In this document: positions 32,525 to 41,030 of the stretch, piece by piece | Layout: every line of letters begins with the position of its first letter | Numbering within the stretch: position 1 is the stretch's first letter | Assembly (NCBI GenBank): GCA_009746045.1 | Contig: RPFO01000154.1 | Coordinates: forward strand, 8,456,693 to 8,520,692 | Length of the DNA stretch: 64,000 nt | Reading direction: 5' to 3' | Origin: Mesostigma viride | Taxonomy: Eukaryota > Streptophyta > Mesostigmatophyceae > Mesostigmatales > Mesostigmataceae | Position numbers and translations under genes: made by a program | The notes under the pieces: generated by a model | What the model saw: only the letters and a program-made list of their open reading frames with translations | Database searches by the model: none | What the model was told of the DNA's origin: nothing

Positions 32525-33814
32525 TTATTGAAAAAATTGATTGGAAAAAACGAATTTCCGAAATGAGTACGCGTTGTCCTGGGATTTTTTGACCCATTCG
32601 CTAGGGGTGCTGACGAAGGTGTTGACGTCCGTCATCGTGACAGAGGACGGGTCGAAGAAGGTCCATAGGGCAAGAAGCATCGCGGCCATGGGCTCCCTCT
32701 CCACGGCCTTGTTAAAGGAACTCATAGACGCGTCCCTTAGGCTTTTGAACTCGTCGAGTTTCACGGCCTTTCCGGCCTTTCCCGCGACGTCTTTCGGGTC
32801 GACGGCCTGGTACTCGGACAGCAAACGCTTATACTCGACGTCCATGGCCGCCGCGCCCGCGGATTTCAGGCGAGACGCGAGCGACGAACCCGAGCTCATT
32901 GTGATCGGAGCCACGAACTTAGACCCGAGCGGTTCGAGCTTGAATTTCTCGTCGTCGATCCACTGGAGAACGTTCTTCGTGTTGTTCTCGATGTCGAGTC
33001 GGATCCACGCGAACGGGTCGGAAACGTAGTTATCCATGTTCGTTTGGATCTGGAAATCGATAAAGAAGTTCACCATCGCGTTGATCGATCGCGGACCACC
33101 GACCGTCCGCGCGTTCAGCCACGACTCCATGGGAGATAGCATCGCCGCCCACCGGGCTTTGAACTCGTTGACCTTGTCGTTCGCCTCCTTAAAAGGTGTT
33201 GAACCGCTCGCCAGTCGGTCGCGGATACTCCTCAATCGGTTCGTCTCCATTTCGCCCATGGCCTTCATGGCTCGCACGAAGCGGTCCTTGTTCGTGTCCG
33301 CCGAGTACCGTAACACCGATCGGTAGAGCCGCTGGAGGAAGGAGAGCGTTTGCGTGGCCATCTTCTCGATCCCGGTGGTGTTAGCCAAGTTCTTGACCGC
33401 GTCGATGTCCGCCTGAGACGGGAGACCCACCGCGTCGTCCTTGCTGGCCGCGGAAGTGCGGACGAACTCGAGGATTTTTTGCACGCTAGGGTCGTCGGGA
33501 TTATCTTCCGCGAGCGCCAGAGCCTTGGTCAGCTCCGCCGTCAGCTCGCCTTTCGTCATGTCCTCTAGCTTCTTCGGAGCTCCCGCGCTCGCCTCAGCCA
33601 GTAGCTTCTCCGCCTGTTTCATCAGCTCCTCCTGCGACGGCTGGTCCGCAACCGGAGTCTGGTCCGCAACCGGAGTCTGGTCCGCGCCCGTATTCGCGTC
33701 CGTCGAAGTTTCGACGGTCTGAGATGGGTCTTCGGTTTCTTGCGTACTCATGTAGTACAGCCCGCCCCCGACCGCTCCCACCAAAACGATTCCAACGACC
33801 ACAGCCGCCGCCAT
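32525..33814 (-). CDS. signal-anchored protein, probable virion membrane protein (429 aa)
   Basis: Starts MAAAVVVGIVLVGAVGGGLY, an uncleaved signal anchor, then an acidic linker with a duplicated ADQTPV motif, then ~330 residues of helical, charged sequence. Type II-like topology fits inner-membrane or entry-complex proteins of large DNA viruses (inference). It starts a run of minus-strand genes reaching to 35985. Confidence 0.65.
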   Translation of the reverse strand: MAAAVVVGIVLVGAVGGGLYYMSTQETEDPSQTVETSTDANTGADQTPVADQTPVADQPSQEELMKQAEKLLAEASAGAPKKLEDMTKGELTAELTKALALAEDNPDDPSVQKILEFVRTSAASKDDAVGLPSQADIDAVKNLANTTGIEKMATQTLSFLQRLYRSVLRYSADTNKDRFVRAMKAMGEMETNRLRSIRDRLASGSTPFKEANDKVNEFKARWAAMLSPMESWLNARTVGGPRSINAMVNFFIDFQIQTNMDNYVSDPFAWIRLDIENNTKNVLQWIDDEKFKLEPLGSKFVAPITMSSGSSLASRLKSAGAAAMDVEYKRLLSEYQAVDPKDVAGKAGKAVKLDEFKSLRDASMSSFNKAVEREPMAAMLLALWTFFDPSSVTMTDVNTFVSTPSEWVKKSQDNAYSFRKFVFSNQFFQ

Positions 33815-33829
33815 ACCTATACTTTCGAT

Positions 33830-34627
33830 TTAAAGCGGGTAGCGCAAATTCTTCGTCTTCTGCAAGTCCTCGGCGAAGGCGAAGTACGCGAACGCGAACA
33901 TCGACAGGGGGAAGGAGTTCCTCAACAGGCCCGTGACGTCTCCGAACCTCACGGGCTTTCCGGGATAAAAGGTCTGGGAAGGGTCCGTCAGGTCCACATA
34001 CCCCCTGTGCTTAGGGTGCACTTCCAGGTAGTCGTCGAAGGGCGCCTTGACGGGAAAAGATGGCGACCGCTCCGACTGGTAATTCCGCTGGTCCGAGGTG
34101 GAGTACTCCGAATCCGGCGGGTCGGTTTTCGACCCGTGGACGTACATGATTCGGTCTCCGAACCCGTTGAGGTCGCTGCTAGCAAGATTCGGTGCGTACA
34201 GCGAACGGATCGCGGCGTACGGGCACACGACGGCGGGCGACCGGGGAAGTTGCGCGCCTTTCTTGGGCCCGTAGAGACACGTACCCAGCAGTTGGGAGAA
34301 GAACGAGCCGTCGTTGTTGTCCAGCAAGAGGACGTTCGAGTTGTCAACGAGCCCGCTGTTCCGAAGCTTCATAGGGTACGTGGCCGCGCACCCCGTGTAC
34401 GGACAATACGTCACGCTGCATCCTAGGACGTGCACGATCTCCCTTTGCTCCATGAGGCTCAGCGGGATGACCACCAGCGTGGACATCATGGGCGTCACGA
34501 GGACGTCGTCGAACGGCCGCAGGTATTCCGGCGGCGCGCCGTTGATAAGGGCGTCCGTCACGGGCGGGATCTTGTCTAAGTCCACTATGGGCTTTTCTTT
34601 CCCGAATCTCGACTTTAGCAGCGACAT
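33830..34627 (-). CDS. hypothetical protein (265 aa)
   Basis: Starts MSLLKSRFGKEKPIVDLDKI. Four Cys in the first half (GCSVTYCPYTGCAATYP and GTCLYG) could pair or bind metal. The C-terminus has a hydrophobic FPLSMFAFAYFAF segment. No family recognised. It lies 15 bases upstream of the signal-anchored gene in the same direction. Confidence 0.65.
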   Translation of the reverse strand: MSLLKSRFGKEKPIVDLDKIPPVTDALINGAPPEYLRPFDDVLVTPMMSTLVVIPLSLMEQREIVHVLGCSVTYCPYTGCAATYPMKLRNSGLVDNSNVLLLDNNDGSFFSQLLGTCLYGPKKGAQLPRSPAVVCPYAAIRSLYAPNLASSDLNGFGDRIMYVHGSKTDPPDSEYSTSDQRNYQSERSPSFPVKAPFDDYLEVHPKHRGYVDLTDPSQTFYPGKPVRFGDVTGLLRNSFPLSMFAFAYFAFAEDLQKTKNLRYPL

Positions 34628-34639
34628 GTGCCGTTCGAA

Positions 34640-34885
34640 CTAATATTGAGGCTGAATAAATTTAGGGAGCACCGAATGGTTCTTTACGAAATCGCAGAAA
34701 GAAGAAAAGGACGCATACTTTAGGAAGGGCAGCCCCGTCGACTCTACCATCTCTCGTAGCGCGAGGTAGAGGTTGAGTAGGTCGTCCCTGTAATGGCTCT
34801 CGAAGGCGTCGGGGAGGTCCGTCTGCAACGTGACCTCCGCCAGATCGCCCGAGGCGTCGTAGGCGGGTAATGCGAGCGTGTCCAT
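34640..34885 (-). CDS. hypothetical small protein (81 aa)
   Basis: Starts MDTLALPAYDASGDLAEVTL. Acidic N-terminal half and aromatic C-terminal half (FLKYASFSSFCDFVKN). It is three bases from the next gene's stop in the same run. Unknown. Confidence 0.55.
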   Translation of the reverse strand: MDTLALPAYDASGDLAEVTLQTDLPDAFESHYRDDLLNLYLALREMVESTGLPFLKYASFSSFCDFVKNHSVLPKFIQPQY

Positions 34886-34888
34886 GTC

Positions 34889-35086
34889 TCAGTTTCCTAA
34901 TGCGTTATGGAGGCTGGACACGTACAGGGAGGACAGGAGGGCGATGATCCAGAACGGGAGCAGAGTCTGATCGGGTCCTATGCCGAAAGGGATGGGATCG
35001 CCGTCCTCTCGGAACATGCACCGCGGTCTCGCGACCAGCAGAATATAAGTCACGAAGAAATAAACGATCACCGTTATGGCGCGCAT
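34889..35086 (-). CDS. conserved two-span giant-virus membrane protein (65 aa)
   Basis: Starts MRAITVIVYFFVTYILLVAR. Two spans flank the loop PRCMFREDGDPIPFGIG, and TLLPFWIIALLSSLYV follows. The P-R-x-M-F..DG...FG-x-G...T-x-x-P-x-W pattern is one I associate with a tiny virion membrane protein found across several giant-virus families; the function is unknown. Confidence 0.6.
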   Translation of the reverse strand: MRAITVIVYFFVTYILLVARPRCMFREDGDPIPFGIGPDQTLLPFWIIALLSSLYVSSLHNALGN

Positions 35087-35109
35087 GACATGATAAGGAT
35101 ATCATACCC

Positions 35110-35985
35110 TCACAATTTTTTGAGCAGGCGCACTCCCTTGATCTCCGGATCTTTGTGTACGACTACGCGAGGCGCCGTTTGTTCGGTATCGTCTACGTTG
35201 TTCTCCTGGCTCGTGCGCGATTTGTCCGACTTGTACTTTCGTCGCACGCTCGGGGGGATGCTGGGACCCTCCGAGATCAGACGATCCAGTGTCAGCCGCA
35301 GTACTTGCACGAACTCGAATGGGTTGATACGATGCTTCCGGGGCTTGGTGAGCTCCGTGTCGACCTCGCGGTAGAACGCCGAGAACCGGTGCACCATCTG
35401 CTTGTGCTGCTCGGCCTTTTGCGCGAACCGCATGAAGTTCTGCACGCCCGTCAACGCCGACGCGATCATGCTGGCCACGCCGACGTAAATCGACACTGGG
35501 TCGAGCGCCTCCGTGCACGTCTGTGTCTTTTTGCGACTAAAAGAGATCGTCCCCGCCGTCGCCGTGAGGAGGATGGCGGGCAGACCCATGAGGTTGTTGT
35601 AAAACTCGGCTCGGCTCGCGGCCATGTCGTGCATCTCGCGAAATGCGAGCGCCTTTTGCCCCCACGAAAAGACGAGCGTCTCTATATTCGACGACCACAG
35701 CCGTTCCGCCGGTGTCATCGGTATGTGCGCGTCCAGCGCTAGCGCTTCGTGGCTCTTCTTCTCTTCGTACGCGTGGTCGCGGATCACGAATTGGTACACG
35801 CCTACGTCCTGCGCGTCCTGCGGCCGGATGTTGTATCGGACCGGGGACTGCGCCGGCGTGATCTCGCTCGCGGATTCGCGCCGTAACGTTCGTATGGGCC
35901 TGGGGCGGTGTTCCCAAACGGGTGGATGTTCCGAAACCGGCATGGGTGCGATGACAGGGAGTTCGGATGCCGTCGCATCCGCCAT
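35110..35985 (-). CDS. SLATT-like two-span membrane protein (291 aa)
   Basis: Starts MADATASELPVIAPMPVSEH. A central module has W-x-x-K-A (SWGQKALAFREMHDMAASRA), N-x-L-x-GLP and a first membrane helix LPAILLTATAGTISFS, a second helix IYVGVASMIASALTGVQNFM, then KAEQHKQMVHRFSAFYREVD. This helix-helix-H-x-x-x...Y order resembles SLATT domains, membrane effectors of bacterial defence systems that also occur in eukaryotic viruses. The flanks are Pro-rich and basic. Probable pore-forming or virion membrane role (inference). Confidence 0.5.
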   Translation of the reverse strand: MADATASELPVIAPMPVSEHPPVWEHRPRPIRTLRRESASEITPAQSPVRYNIRPQDAQDVGVYQFVIRDHAYEEKKSHEALALDAHIPMTPAERLWSSNIETLVFSWGQKALAFREMHDMAASRAEFYNNLMGLPAILLTATAGTISFSRKKTQTCTEALDPVSIYVGVASMIASALTGVQNFMRFAQKAEQHKQMVHRFSAFYREVDTELTKPRKHRINPFEFVQVLRLTLDRLISEGPSIPPSVRRKYKSDKSRTSQENNVDDTEQTAPRVVVHKDPEIKGVRLLKKL

Positions 35986-36022
35986 GAGGGCGCTGATCTA
36001 AGCATAGACAAGCGCATTGGTC

Positions 36023-36029
36023 TATAAAC
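36023..36029 (+). promoter_or_regulatory. TATA box upstream of the 68-aa membrane protein and primase
   Basis: TCTATAAACG, 27 bases before the ATG at 36056 and about 157 before the primase ATG. It may serve both. Confidence 0.45.
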
Positions 36030-36055
36030 GCACCTCTATTTTCCACCCCTTGTGC

Positions 36056-36262
36056 ATGGAGCCCAGCATGTTCGTTTCCGTGGGTGTGGTTCTCGGGTTC
36101 TTCGTATCGTCCGTCTACACGTTCTGGCGACTGCATTTAGATGATTCAATCGTAACGCCGGCGACTGCGATTGAATCGTCGCAAGATGACATGGCAGCCG
36201 CCGCCCTATTCGTACGCGACGACGTGGCTGGTGGACCGAGGCTGTTTCGTCCCAACGCATGA
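36056..36262 (+). CDS. small membrane protein (68 aa)
   Basis: Starts MEPSMFVSVGVVLGFFVSSV with one N-terminal membrane span, then an acidic tail. It overlaps the first 77 bases of the primase in another frame. The TATA box and good ATG support it; the overlap weakens it. Confidence 0.45.
   Translation: MEPSMFVSVGVVLGFFVSSVYTFWRLHLDDSIVTPATAIESSQDDMAAAALFVRDDVAGGPRLFRPNA
36143..36178. promoter_or_regulatory. GATTCAATCG / CGATTGAATC inverted repeat before the primase
   Basis: GATTCAATCG at 36143-36152 and CGATTGAATC at 36168-36177 are exact inverted copies, ending 8 bases before the primase ATG. CGATTGAATCGG also occurs in the SSB leader (20461). A shared regulator of replication genes is possible. 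Confidence 0.45.
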
Positions 36263-37640
36263 AGAGTACACCCATTTGCTGCTGGACGGGTTTCGAGGCG
36301 GAAGAGTTTTTATTAAGCATGAGGATTTACTCGAATTTTATGAACTCTTGGCGCGGGACGCCCGTGAAAAGAAGAAAAACTTCATCGTCGAGCAAAAGTC
36401 TCGTCCCGTGTTCCCCTTCTTCTTGGACATCGATTGCGAGGATGATACAAACATGTCTTCGGTCATCGAGGACGATTGGGTCCCCGCGGTGGCGGAGGTG
36501 ATCCGAGCTTGCGTCCCTAAGACTGAGGGCGTCGACTTCCAGATGGTCGTGTGCGAGGCTCCGAACAAGCAGAAGGAGGGAAGGGTCAAGAGCGGCGTCC
36601 ACGTCCATTGGCCCGGTGTCCCCGTCGACCAAGACGCAGCACTGCGGATCCGGGGCTGCATCATTTCGCGGCTGAAGAAACAGTTTGGCGACCGGCCAGA
36701 GCCCAACACATGGAACAAGGTGATCGACTCCTCGATCATGATGGACAACGGCATCCGGATGCTTCATTCCCTCAAGTGCGCCAGGTGCAAGGACTGCCCG
36801 AAGGAGTTCCGGAAGCTCGACGTCGAGCACCCCGACGGGTGCCGGGGAGGCGGGTCCGTGGCCAGCAGGTGCGCCTGCGCGTACTGCAAGCGGAAGAGCG
36901 AGATACGGAAGTCGTGCTCGTGCATCTACGGGAAGATCCACGAAGCTCGGCCGTACGTGTTTAAGTACATGGTTCTGGACAACCTGGATCGGGTATCGGA
37001 AACGCCGGATCTCGTCGACCAGTTCTTGATGACATCCGTGCGAATTTACTCTGGTTCGGAGACAGCGCCGACGGAGGTTAAAGTGACGGACGACTTCGAC
37101 GCCGCGGACGTGGAGGAGCCGGACGCGCACCGCGCTCGCGCCAAACACGCTAGGGCGAACGGCCCGCCTTCGGTGCTGAGGCCGGGCGTCCATTTGACGG
37201 GCAAGGGTCTGTCGCGGACTTCGGACGAGTACAAGGCCCTGATAGAGCTGATCCCGGGCGTCGTTTTGACGAACGCGTTCCGCGACGGGGACGGGAGTGG
37301 GAGCGTCTATTGGGTCTGGAGCCACAACAAGGAGTGCGCGAATAAGGGCGGGGAACATGAAAACAACAACGTATGGTACGAGATCAACTGCAACGGCGTC
37401 TTCCAGCGGTGTTTTGACGAGAACTGCCGCGGGTTTCGTTCGAGCCCCACGCCCATTCCCCTTTCGATCATGCGGCGGCTGTTTGGGTCGCGAACGATCG
37501 TGGCCTCATCGACGGCGCGAAAAACGGACTCGCCCATGTCTGCAGCAGCGGAGAGGCTGATGTATAAAACCGTGTACAACCCGAAGCGGGCGCGCACGGG
37601 AAGAAAGGCAAAGGCGCGCCGACCCACGCGGGACGAGTGA
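36186..37640 (+). CDS. archaeo-eukaryotic (AEP/UL52-like) DNA primase (484 aa)
   Basis: ATG at 36186 (MTWQPPPYSYATTWLVDRGC); a longer frame would need TTG. Catalytic motifs: FFLDIDCED with the D-x-D pair at about residues 80-82, and GVHVHWPG (about 137-144) with the family His. Two Cys clusters follow (CARCKDCPKEF and CACAYCKRKS...CSC). Near the C-terminus is the UL52/D5-associated zinc motif: H..C, GGEHENNNVWYEIN, GVFQRCFDENCRG. It makes primers for viral DNA synthesis, presumably with the D5-type helicase encoded 9 kb away. Confidence 0.85.
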   Translation: MTWQPPPYSYATTWLVDRGCFVPTHEEYTHLLLDGFRGGRVFIKHEDLLEFYELLARDAREKKKNFIVEQKSRPVFPFFLDIDCEDDTNMSSVIEDDWVPAVAEVIRACVPKTEGVDFQMVVCEAPNKQKEGRVKSGVHVHWPGVPVDQDAALRIRGCIISRLKKQFGDRPEPNTWNKVIDSSIMMDNGIRMLHSLKCARCKDCPKEFRKLDVEHPDGCRGGGSVASRCACAYCKRKSEIRKSCSCIYGKIHEARPYVFKYMVLDNLDRVSETPDLVDQFLMTSVRIYSGSETAPTEVKVTDDFDAADVEEPDAHRARAKHARANGPPSVLRPGVHLTGKGLSRTSDEYKALIELIPGVVLTNAFRDGDGSGSVYWVWSHNKECANKGGEHENNNVWYEINCNGVFQRCFDENCRGFRSSPTPIPLSIMRRLFGSRTIVASSTARKTDSPMSAAAERLMYKTVYNPKRARTGRKAKARRPTRDE

Positions 37641-38448
37641 CGTCCCTCCGCAGCAGGTTGCGCCCCTTCTCGACGGTCTTCATGGGCTGGTTCTCGAGAA
37701 CCACAGGCACCCCCCCGCGGATGTAGACGCTCGATACGGGCGCGTTCTTAGGCAGGTAGAGGATGTTGCGCCCCTGCATCTCGTTTTGGGCGGCAGTGCT
37801 GTTGGTCACAGGGACGCAGCGCAGGAATGTGTGGGTGTACATGTTCCCCGTCGAGGGGAAGTTCATGGACACGAGCATCTGCGCGTGCTCGAGCCGTGTC
37901 TTATAAGGATACTCTTGCATATTCTTTCTCGCGAATGCCAAGCAGTCGTGGACGTGTATCACGGATCTCCCGTACTTGTCGACTGTCCAAACACCCAAAG
38001 CAATCGTGCCTTTGAACAGCTTAGTCTTGAACGGCGGCATGCGTATGATCTCGACCGTCCGGTCCCCGTGCACGAGGGCGCACACCGTGCGGCCTCCGCG
38101 AACGCGTACGATAGCCAGCAGGGTGTAGAGTCCGGGTAGGAACTCGGTCATGACGTACTGGTCGTTTCCGAACTCGGCCACGAGGTCTTTCGTCGACGTC
38201 ACGAAACGGACGAATGGACGAGGGATGTCCCATGACCGGCACACGCCCTCGACGGCCTTTAAGACGTCGCGCGTCTCGCGGAAGGAGGCAGGCCGACGGA
38301 TCCAGTCCCACGAAGGGCGGCTGCACTCCCCCTCTTCCATCTCGACGACGATTGTATCGTCTTCCTCCAAATAATTTCGATTCGTTTGTACGCGCGCTCC
38401 CTTCGATCCGAACGAAATCTCCGGTCTGTGTACGACGATGAGCCTCAT
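37468..38448 (-). CDS. hypothetical protein (326 aa), possible nucleotidyltransferase-like fold
   Basis: Starts MRLIVVHRPEISFGSKGARV. The middle (RFVTSTKDLVAEFGNDQYV, then LFKGTIALGVWTVDKYGRSV, VHDCLAFARKN, YKTRLEHAQML) has the G-T-x-x-L...D...V-x-D...R order of capping-enzyme or ligase folds, but the KxDG lysine motif is not evident, so the assignment is tentative. The last 58 codons overlap the primase 3' end on the other strand and may be tolerated readthrough sequence. Its ATG overlaps the divergent gene's ATG region. Confidence 0.55.
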   Translation of the reverse strand: MRLIVVHRPEISFGSKGARVQTNRNYLEEDDTIVVEMEEGECSRPSWDWIRRPASFRETRDVLKAVEGVCRSWDIPRPFVRFVTSTKDLVAEFGNDQYVMTEFLPGLYTLLAIVRVRGGRTVCALVHGDRTVEIIRMPPFKTKLFKGTIALGVWTVDKYGRSVIHVHDCLAFARKNMQEYPYKTRLEHAQMLVSMNFPSTGNMYTHTFLRCVPVTNSTAAQNEMQGRNILYLPKNAPVSSVYIRGGVPVVLENQPMKTVEKGRNLLRRDVTRPAWVGAPLPFFPCAPASGCTRFYTSASPLLQTWASPFFAPSMRPRSFATQTAAA

Positions 38449-39013
38449 CGAGCGCTCTCTGCGACGTTTTTACGAGGACGATGTCCATTTCGGCACATTG
38501 TACGACCTGAGAGGCGACGGGGTGGCGGAGGGGAAGGGCAAGACGCCATTCCCTGTATCCCTGAGGGTGATGGAATGGCTCGTCACCAACTACGCGCGGA
38601 CCCACTCGGTTGAGTCCCGGGCCAAGGAGGACGGGAGCCGGGTGAACGTGTACATGTCGTATCGCGAACATCTGGACTTCTACTCCAAGAAGATGTTCGA
38701 CCCTTTTGCCAGGCGTAAGAAGGTGATCTTGACCTCCGCGGACGGTGCGCGTTCGATGCACACGACGCTGGGGCAGATGAACTTCTTCCGCTGGGCGATC
38801 ACGAACGGGGTGGTGGAATACGCGCTCGAGAACATCCAGCGCATTCGGAGCGAGCTTCCCAAGTGCCATCACAACCCTGTGCCCAAAGACAGCGAACGAA
38901 AGAAGCCGACGTTGGTCATCAAGCGTGCGCGCAAGCGGTTTCGGTCGACGGACCTCGGCACGATCGTGCATCCAAAGATCGGGAGACAAGCGTTCGTCAT
39001 CAAGTTCAAGTAG
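38438..39013 (+). CDS. conserved giant-virus-type protein (191 aa), unknown
   Basis: Starts MSLIERSLRRFYEDDVHFGT. Contains MHTTLGQMNFFRWAITNGVV followed by a helical segment (EYALENIQRIRSEL), a T-x-GQ-x-NFF-x-WA pattern I associate with a short conserved protein of several giant-virus groups. The C-terminus is basic. Function unknown. It is divergent from and overlaps the start of the 326-aa gene. Confidence 0.6.
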   Translation: MSLIERSLRRFYEDDVHFGTLYDLRGDGVAEGKGKTPFPVSLRVMEWLVTNYARTHSVESRAKEDGSRVNVYMSYREHLDFYSKKMFDPFARRKKVILTSADGARSMHTTLGQMNFFRWAITNGVVEYALENIQRIRSELPKCHHNPVPKDSERKKPTLVIKRARKRFRSTDLGTIVHPKIGRQAFVIKFK

Positions 39014-39069
39014 CTGGGACGGACGTACGGCGTGCGGAAAAAGATCGTACGGTTAGGTAAGGTAGGTTC

Positions 39070-39447
39070 ATGTGGCCCATGGACGCGTTGTACACGTGGG
39101 TCGTGGCAGACCCCTTGCGAAAACTGTTCATGCGGGGTCCGCACATCGCTTCGTTCGGCTTTTGGATGAGCATGCACGACAGCGACATCTGCGCGGCCAT
39201 GACGCACACGACTTCCGATATTTGGGACGCAAACCCTTCGCATTGTCACGCGATCATCGACAGCAGGTTTGAGAGCGTGCATGTGATGGTGCAGACCTTT
39301 CTTTTGTGGACGGTGCTTCTTCTGGCGGCCAACGTTCTCTTGAAACAGGTCGCCGCGGCCCCCGCGCGGATCGTGGGATGGACGAGGAGACCCGTGGTCA
39401 CTTGGCCGTCTGCGCCGGAGTTGTCGCTGCCGGTTTCTTCTTCATAG
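39070..39447 (+). CDS. membrane protein (125 aa)
   Basis: Starts MWPMDALYTWVVADPLRKLF. One clear span (VHVMVQTFLLWTVLLLAANV, about residues 71-90), three Cys before it, and a basic, Pro-rich tail. It overlaps the end of the next minus-strand gene by 50 bases. Confidence 0.6.
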   Translation: MWPMDALYTWVVADPLRKLFMRGPHIASFGFWMSMHDSDICAAMTHTTSDIWDANPSHCHAIIDSRFESVHVMVQTFLLWTVLLLAANVLLKQVAAAPARIVGWTRRPVVTWPSAPELSLPVSSS

Positions 39448-39736
39448 TCTCCTCTAGGATGAGCGCCATTTTGGCCTTCACGAGCGCTCGTGCGTCGCGA
39501 TAGTTTTTCCATCGGGTGGTGACCCCTACAGCGGCCGCGATGGCGAACACGGGCAGGGCGATGGCGTCGAGCACGTTAACGACGCGCGACTCGCACTTGT
39601 CATCGTCTTTCTTCCCGAAGAGGGAACAGATCCCGGACGCGAGTTTTCCTCCTACGATATTGATGGTGACGGACACGGCGATGAATAGGGCGGTCAGAAG
39701 GGCGACGGCCTTCAGTACGGCGTTCGCCATGGACAT
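39398..39736 (-). CDS. two-span membrane protein (112 aa)
   Basis: Starts MSMANAVLKAVALLTALFIA. Spans at about 7-30 (AVALLTALFIAVSVTINIVG) and 54-70 (AIALPVFAIAAAVGVTT), a Cys pair in the loop (CSLFGKKDDDKC), and a Lys-rich tail. Virion membrane candidate. Confidence 0.6.
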   Translation of the reverse strand: MSMANAVLKAVALLTALFIAVSVTINIVGGKLASGICSLFGKKDDDKCESRVVNVLDAIALPVFAIAAAVGVTTRWKNYRDARALVKAKMALILEETMKKKPAATTPAQTAK

Positions 39737-39784
39737 ACTATAGGTATTCGTTGTGAAATTTTGAAATTTGACTTCCGACTACGA

Positions 39785-40003
39785 TTAAAACATTTTTCTT
39801 CCGGAAAGGATTGCGGCCAAAATGAAGGGAAACCACATTGGGGACACCAATATCATCCCTACAAATTTTCCAATTGCGCGGGGCGTGATTTTGGAGTCGC
39901 GCATCCTCTCGCTAGGGAGTGTGTGGAGTTGTAATAATAGGAAGTTCGTTACAATGAGGTAAAAGATCAATACAAATTGGAACAGTCCCGTGAAAATTCC
40001 CAT
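39785..40003 (-). CDS. two-span membrane protein (72 aa), tandem paralogue 1
   Basis: ATG at 40003 (MGIFTGLFQFVLIFYLIVTN). Two spans around a loop with LQLHTLPSERMRD. Aligns with the next gene along both spans (F/Y-x-x-N-F/Y-x-L....H and SP-x-x-x-P-F-I-L). AT-rich compared with most of the window. Confidence 0.55.
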   Translation of the reverse strand: MGIFTGLFQFVLIFYLIVTNFLLLQLHTLPSERMRDSKITPRAIGKFVGMILVSPMWFPFILAAILSGRKMF

Positions 40004-40037
40004 TATAGTTTCATGTAATCGCAATGTTTTTTTTTTG

Positions 40038-40247
40038 TTACATATTCTGAAATCTGAACCCTGATAAAATGAATACGGGAAGCAAGAATGGAGAGGCCAG
40101 TAGCACTAATATGACATATACCCAATCGCGATATGTGAGCGTTTGATTTATTAGTTCCAGAGGAGGGGATATGTGAACTCGTATTAAAATATAGTTCACT
40201 ACGCACAGATAGTAAAGCAACAGACCCTTGAGAAAGCTCGCAATCAC
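40038..40247 (-). CDS. two-span membrane protein, tandem paralogue 2, no in-frame ATG
   Basis: The frame encodes IASFLKGLLLYYLCVVNYIL...SPFLLPVFILSGF, matching the neighbouring paralogue. The only start near the expected place is GTG at 40247; a stop lies shortly upstream. Either a non-ATG start, a lost ATG, or a decayed duplicate. Confidence 0.45.
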   Translation of the reverse strand: MIASFLKGLLLYYLCVVNYILIRVHISPPLELINQTLTYRDWVYVILVLLASPFLLPVFILSGFRFQNM

Positions 40248-40301
40248 CCGCGTTCGTACAAGTACGCATCATTTTAATGCAACGGGTAAGCATCAGCAGC
40301 C

Positions 40302-41000
40302 ATGTCCGCGAACCTGACCACCGACCAGACCGTGTTCGGAAACCAGACCGTGGCAGGGACGCTGACGGCCGACAACGTAGTCACCAAGTACGGCATCCGC
40401 GTATCCAGCAATCCCTTATGGGAGGACATGCGCGTGCCTCTCAACTCTGTGGCGAAGACAGGGACGACGGCACCGGACTTCGTCGTCGTCTCCGGCCTCG
40501 GCGGGATCGCGCTCGACAGTTTTGGAGCGATCGCCAACAAGGAGTACGGCGTGTACTTCTCCGTCCAGTTTCCGCACGGATGGAAGGCCGGGACGGAGAT
40601 ACGGCCGCACGTGCACATCATGAAGTCCGGGACGGCAGGCGGGTACGTCGTGTTCGGACTCGAGTATACTTGGGCGAACGTCAACGACAAGTTTCCCGTC
40701 ACCTCGAGCGCGACCTCCACGGGGAACACGATCTACATGTGCTCCGACCTGCTGCCTTCGGGCGCGGGCGATCAGTACCGCCACTATATCTGCGGCAACG
40801 CCACCACAAATCCGGGAAGCGCGCGCACTTCCATCACGTACCCCGCGGCCCGCGATTCGTCCATGCTCGTGGGGCGGCTGTTCCGAGCCCGAGGAGCCAA
40901 CGGAGACACGCTCGCGGAGGCGACGTACGTCATGGAGTTCGATATCCATATTCAAAAGGATAGCATGGGAAGCTTGACCGAGTACTCCTCCGCGGCCTAA
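40302..41000 (+). CDS. beta-rich virion fibre-type protein (232 aa)
   Basis: Starts MSANLTTDQTVFGNQTVAGT. The block YFSVQFPHGWKAGTEIRPHV followed by HI, with WEDMRVPLNS before it and GLEYTWANV after it, recurs in virion and tail-fibre associated proteins of aquatic phages and viruses. Likely beta-sandwich. It opens the run of fibre genes and may form the base of the same structure. The next gene starts 30 bases downstream. Confidence 0.6.
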   Translation: MSANLTTDQTVFGNQTVAGTLTADNVVTKYGIRVSSNPLWEDMRVPLNSVAKTGTTAPDFVVVSGLGGIALDSFGAIANKEYGVYFSVQFPHGWKAGTEIRPHVHIMKSGTAGGYVVFGLEYTWANVNDKFPVTSSATSTGNTIYMCSDLLPSGAGDQYRHYICGNATTNPGSARTSITYPAARDSSMLVGRLFRARGANGDTLAEATYVMEFDIHIQKDSMGSLTEYSSAA

Positions 41001-41030
41001 ATATCGCGCGTAAATTAGTATAAGGAGAAA

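Noticed and set aside
37468-38448. mRNA capping enzyme
   Set aside because: Some strand order fits a nucleotidyltransferase, but the K-x-DG active-site motif is missing, so only a tentative note was kept.
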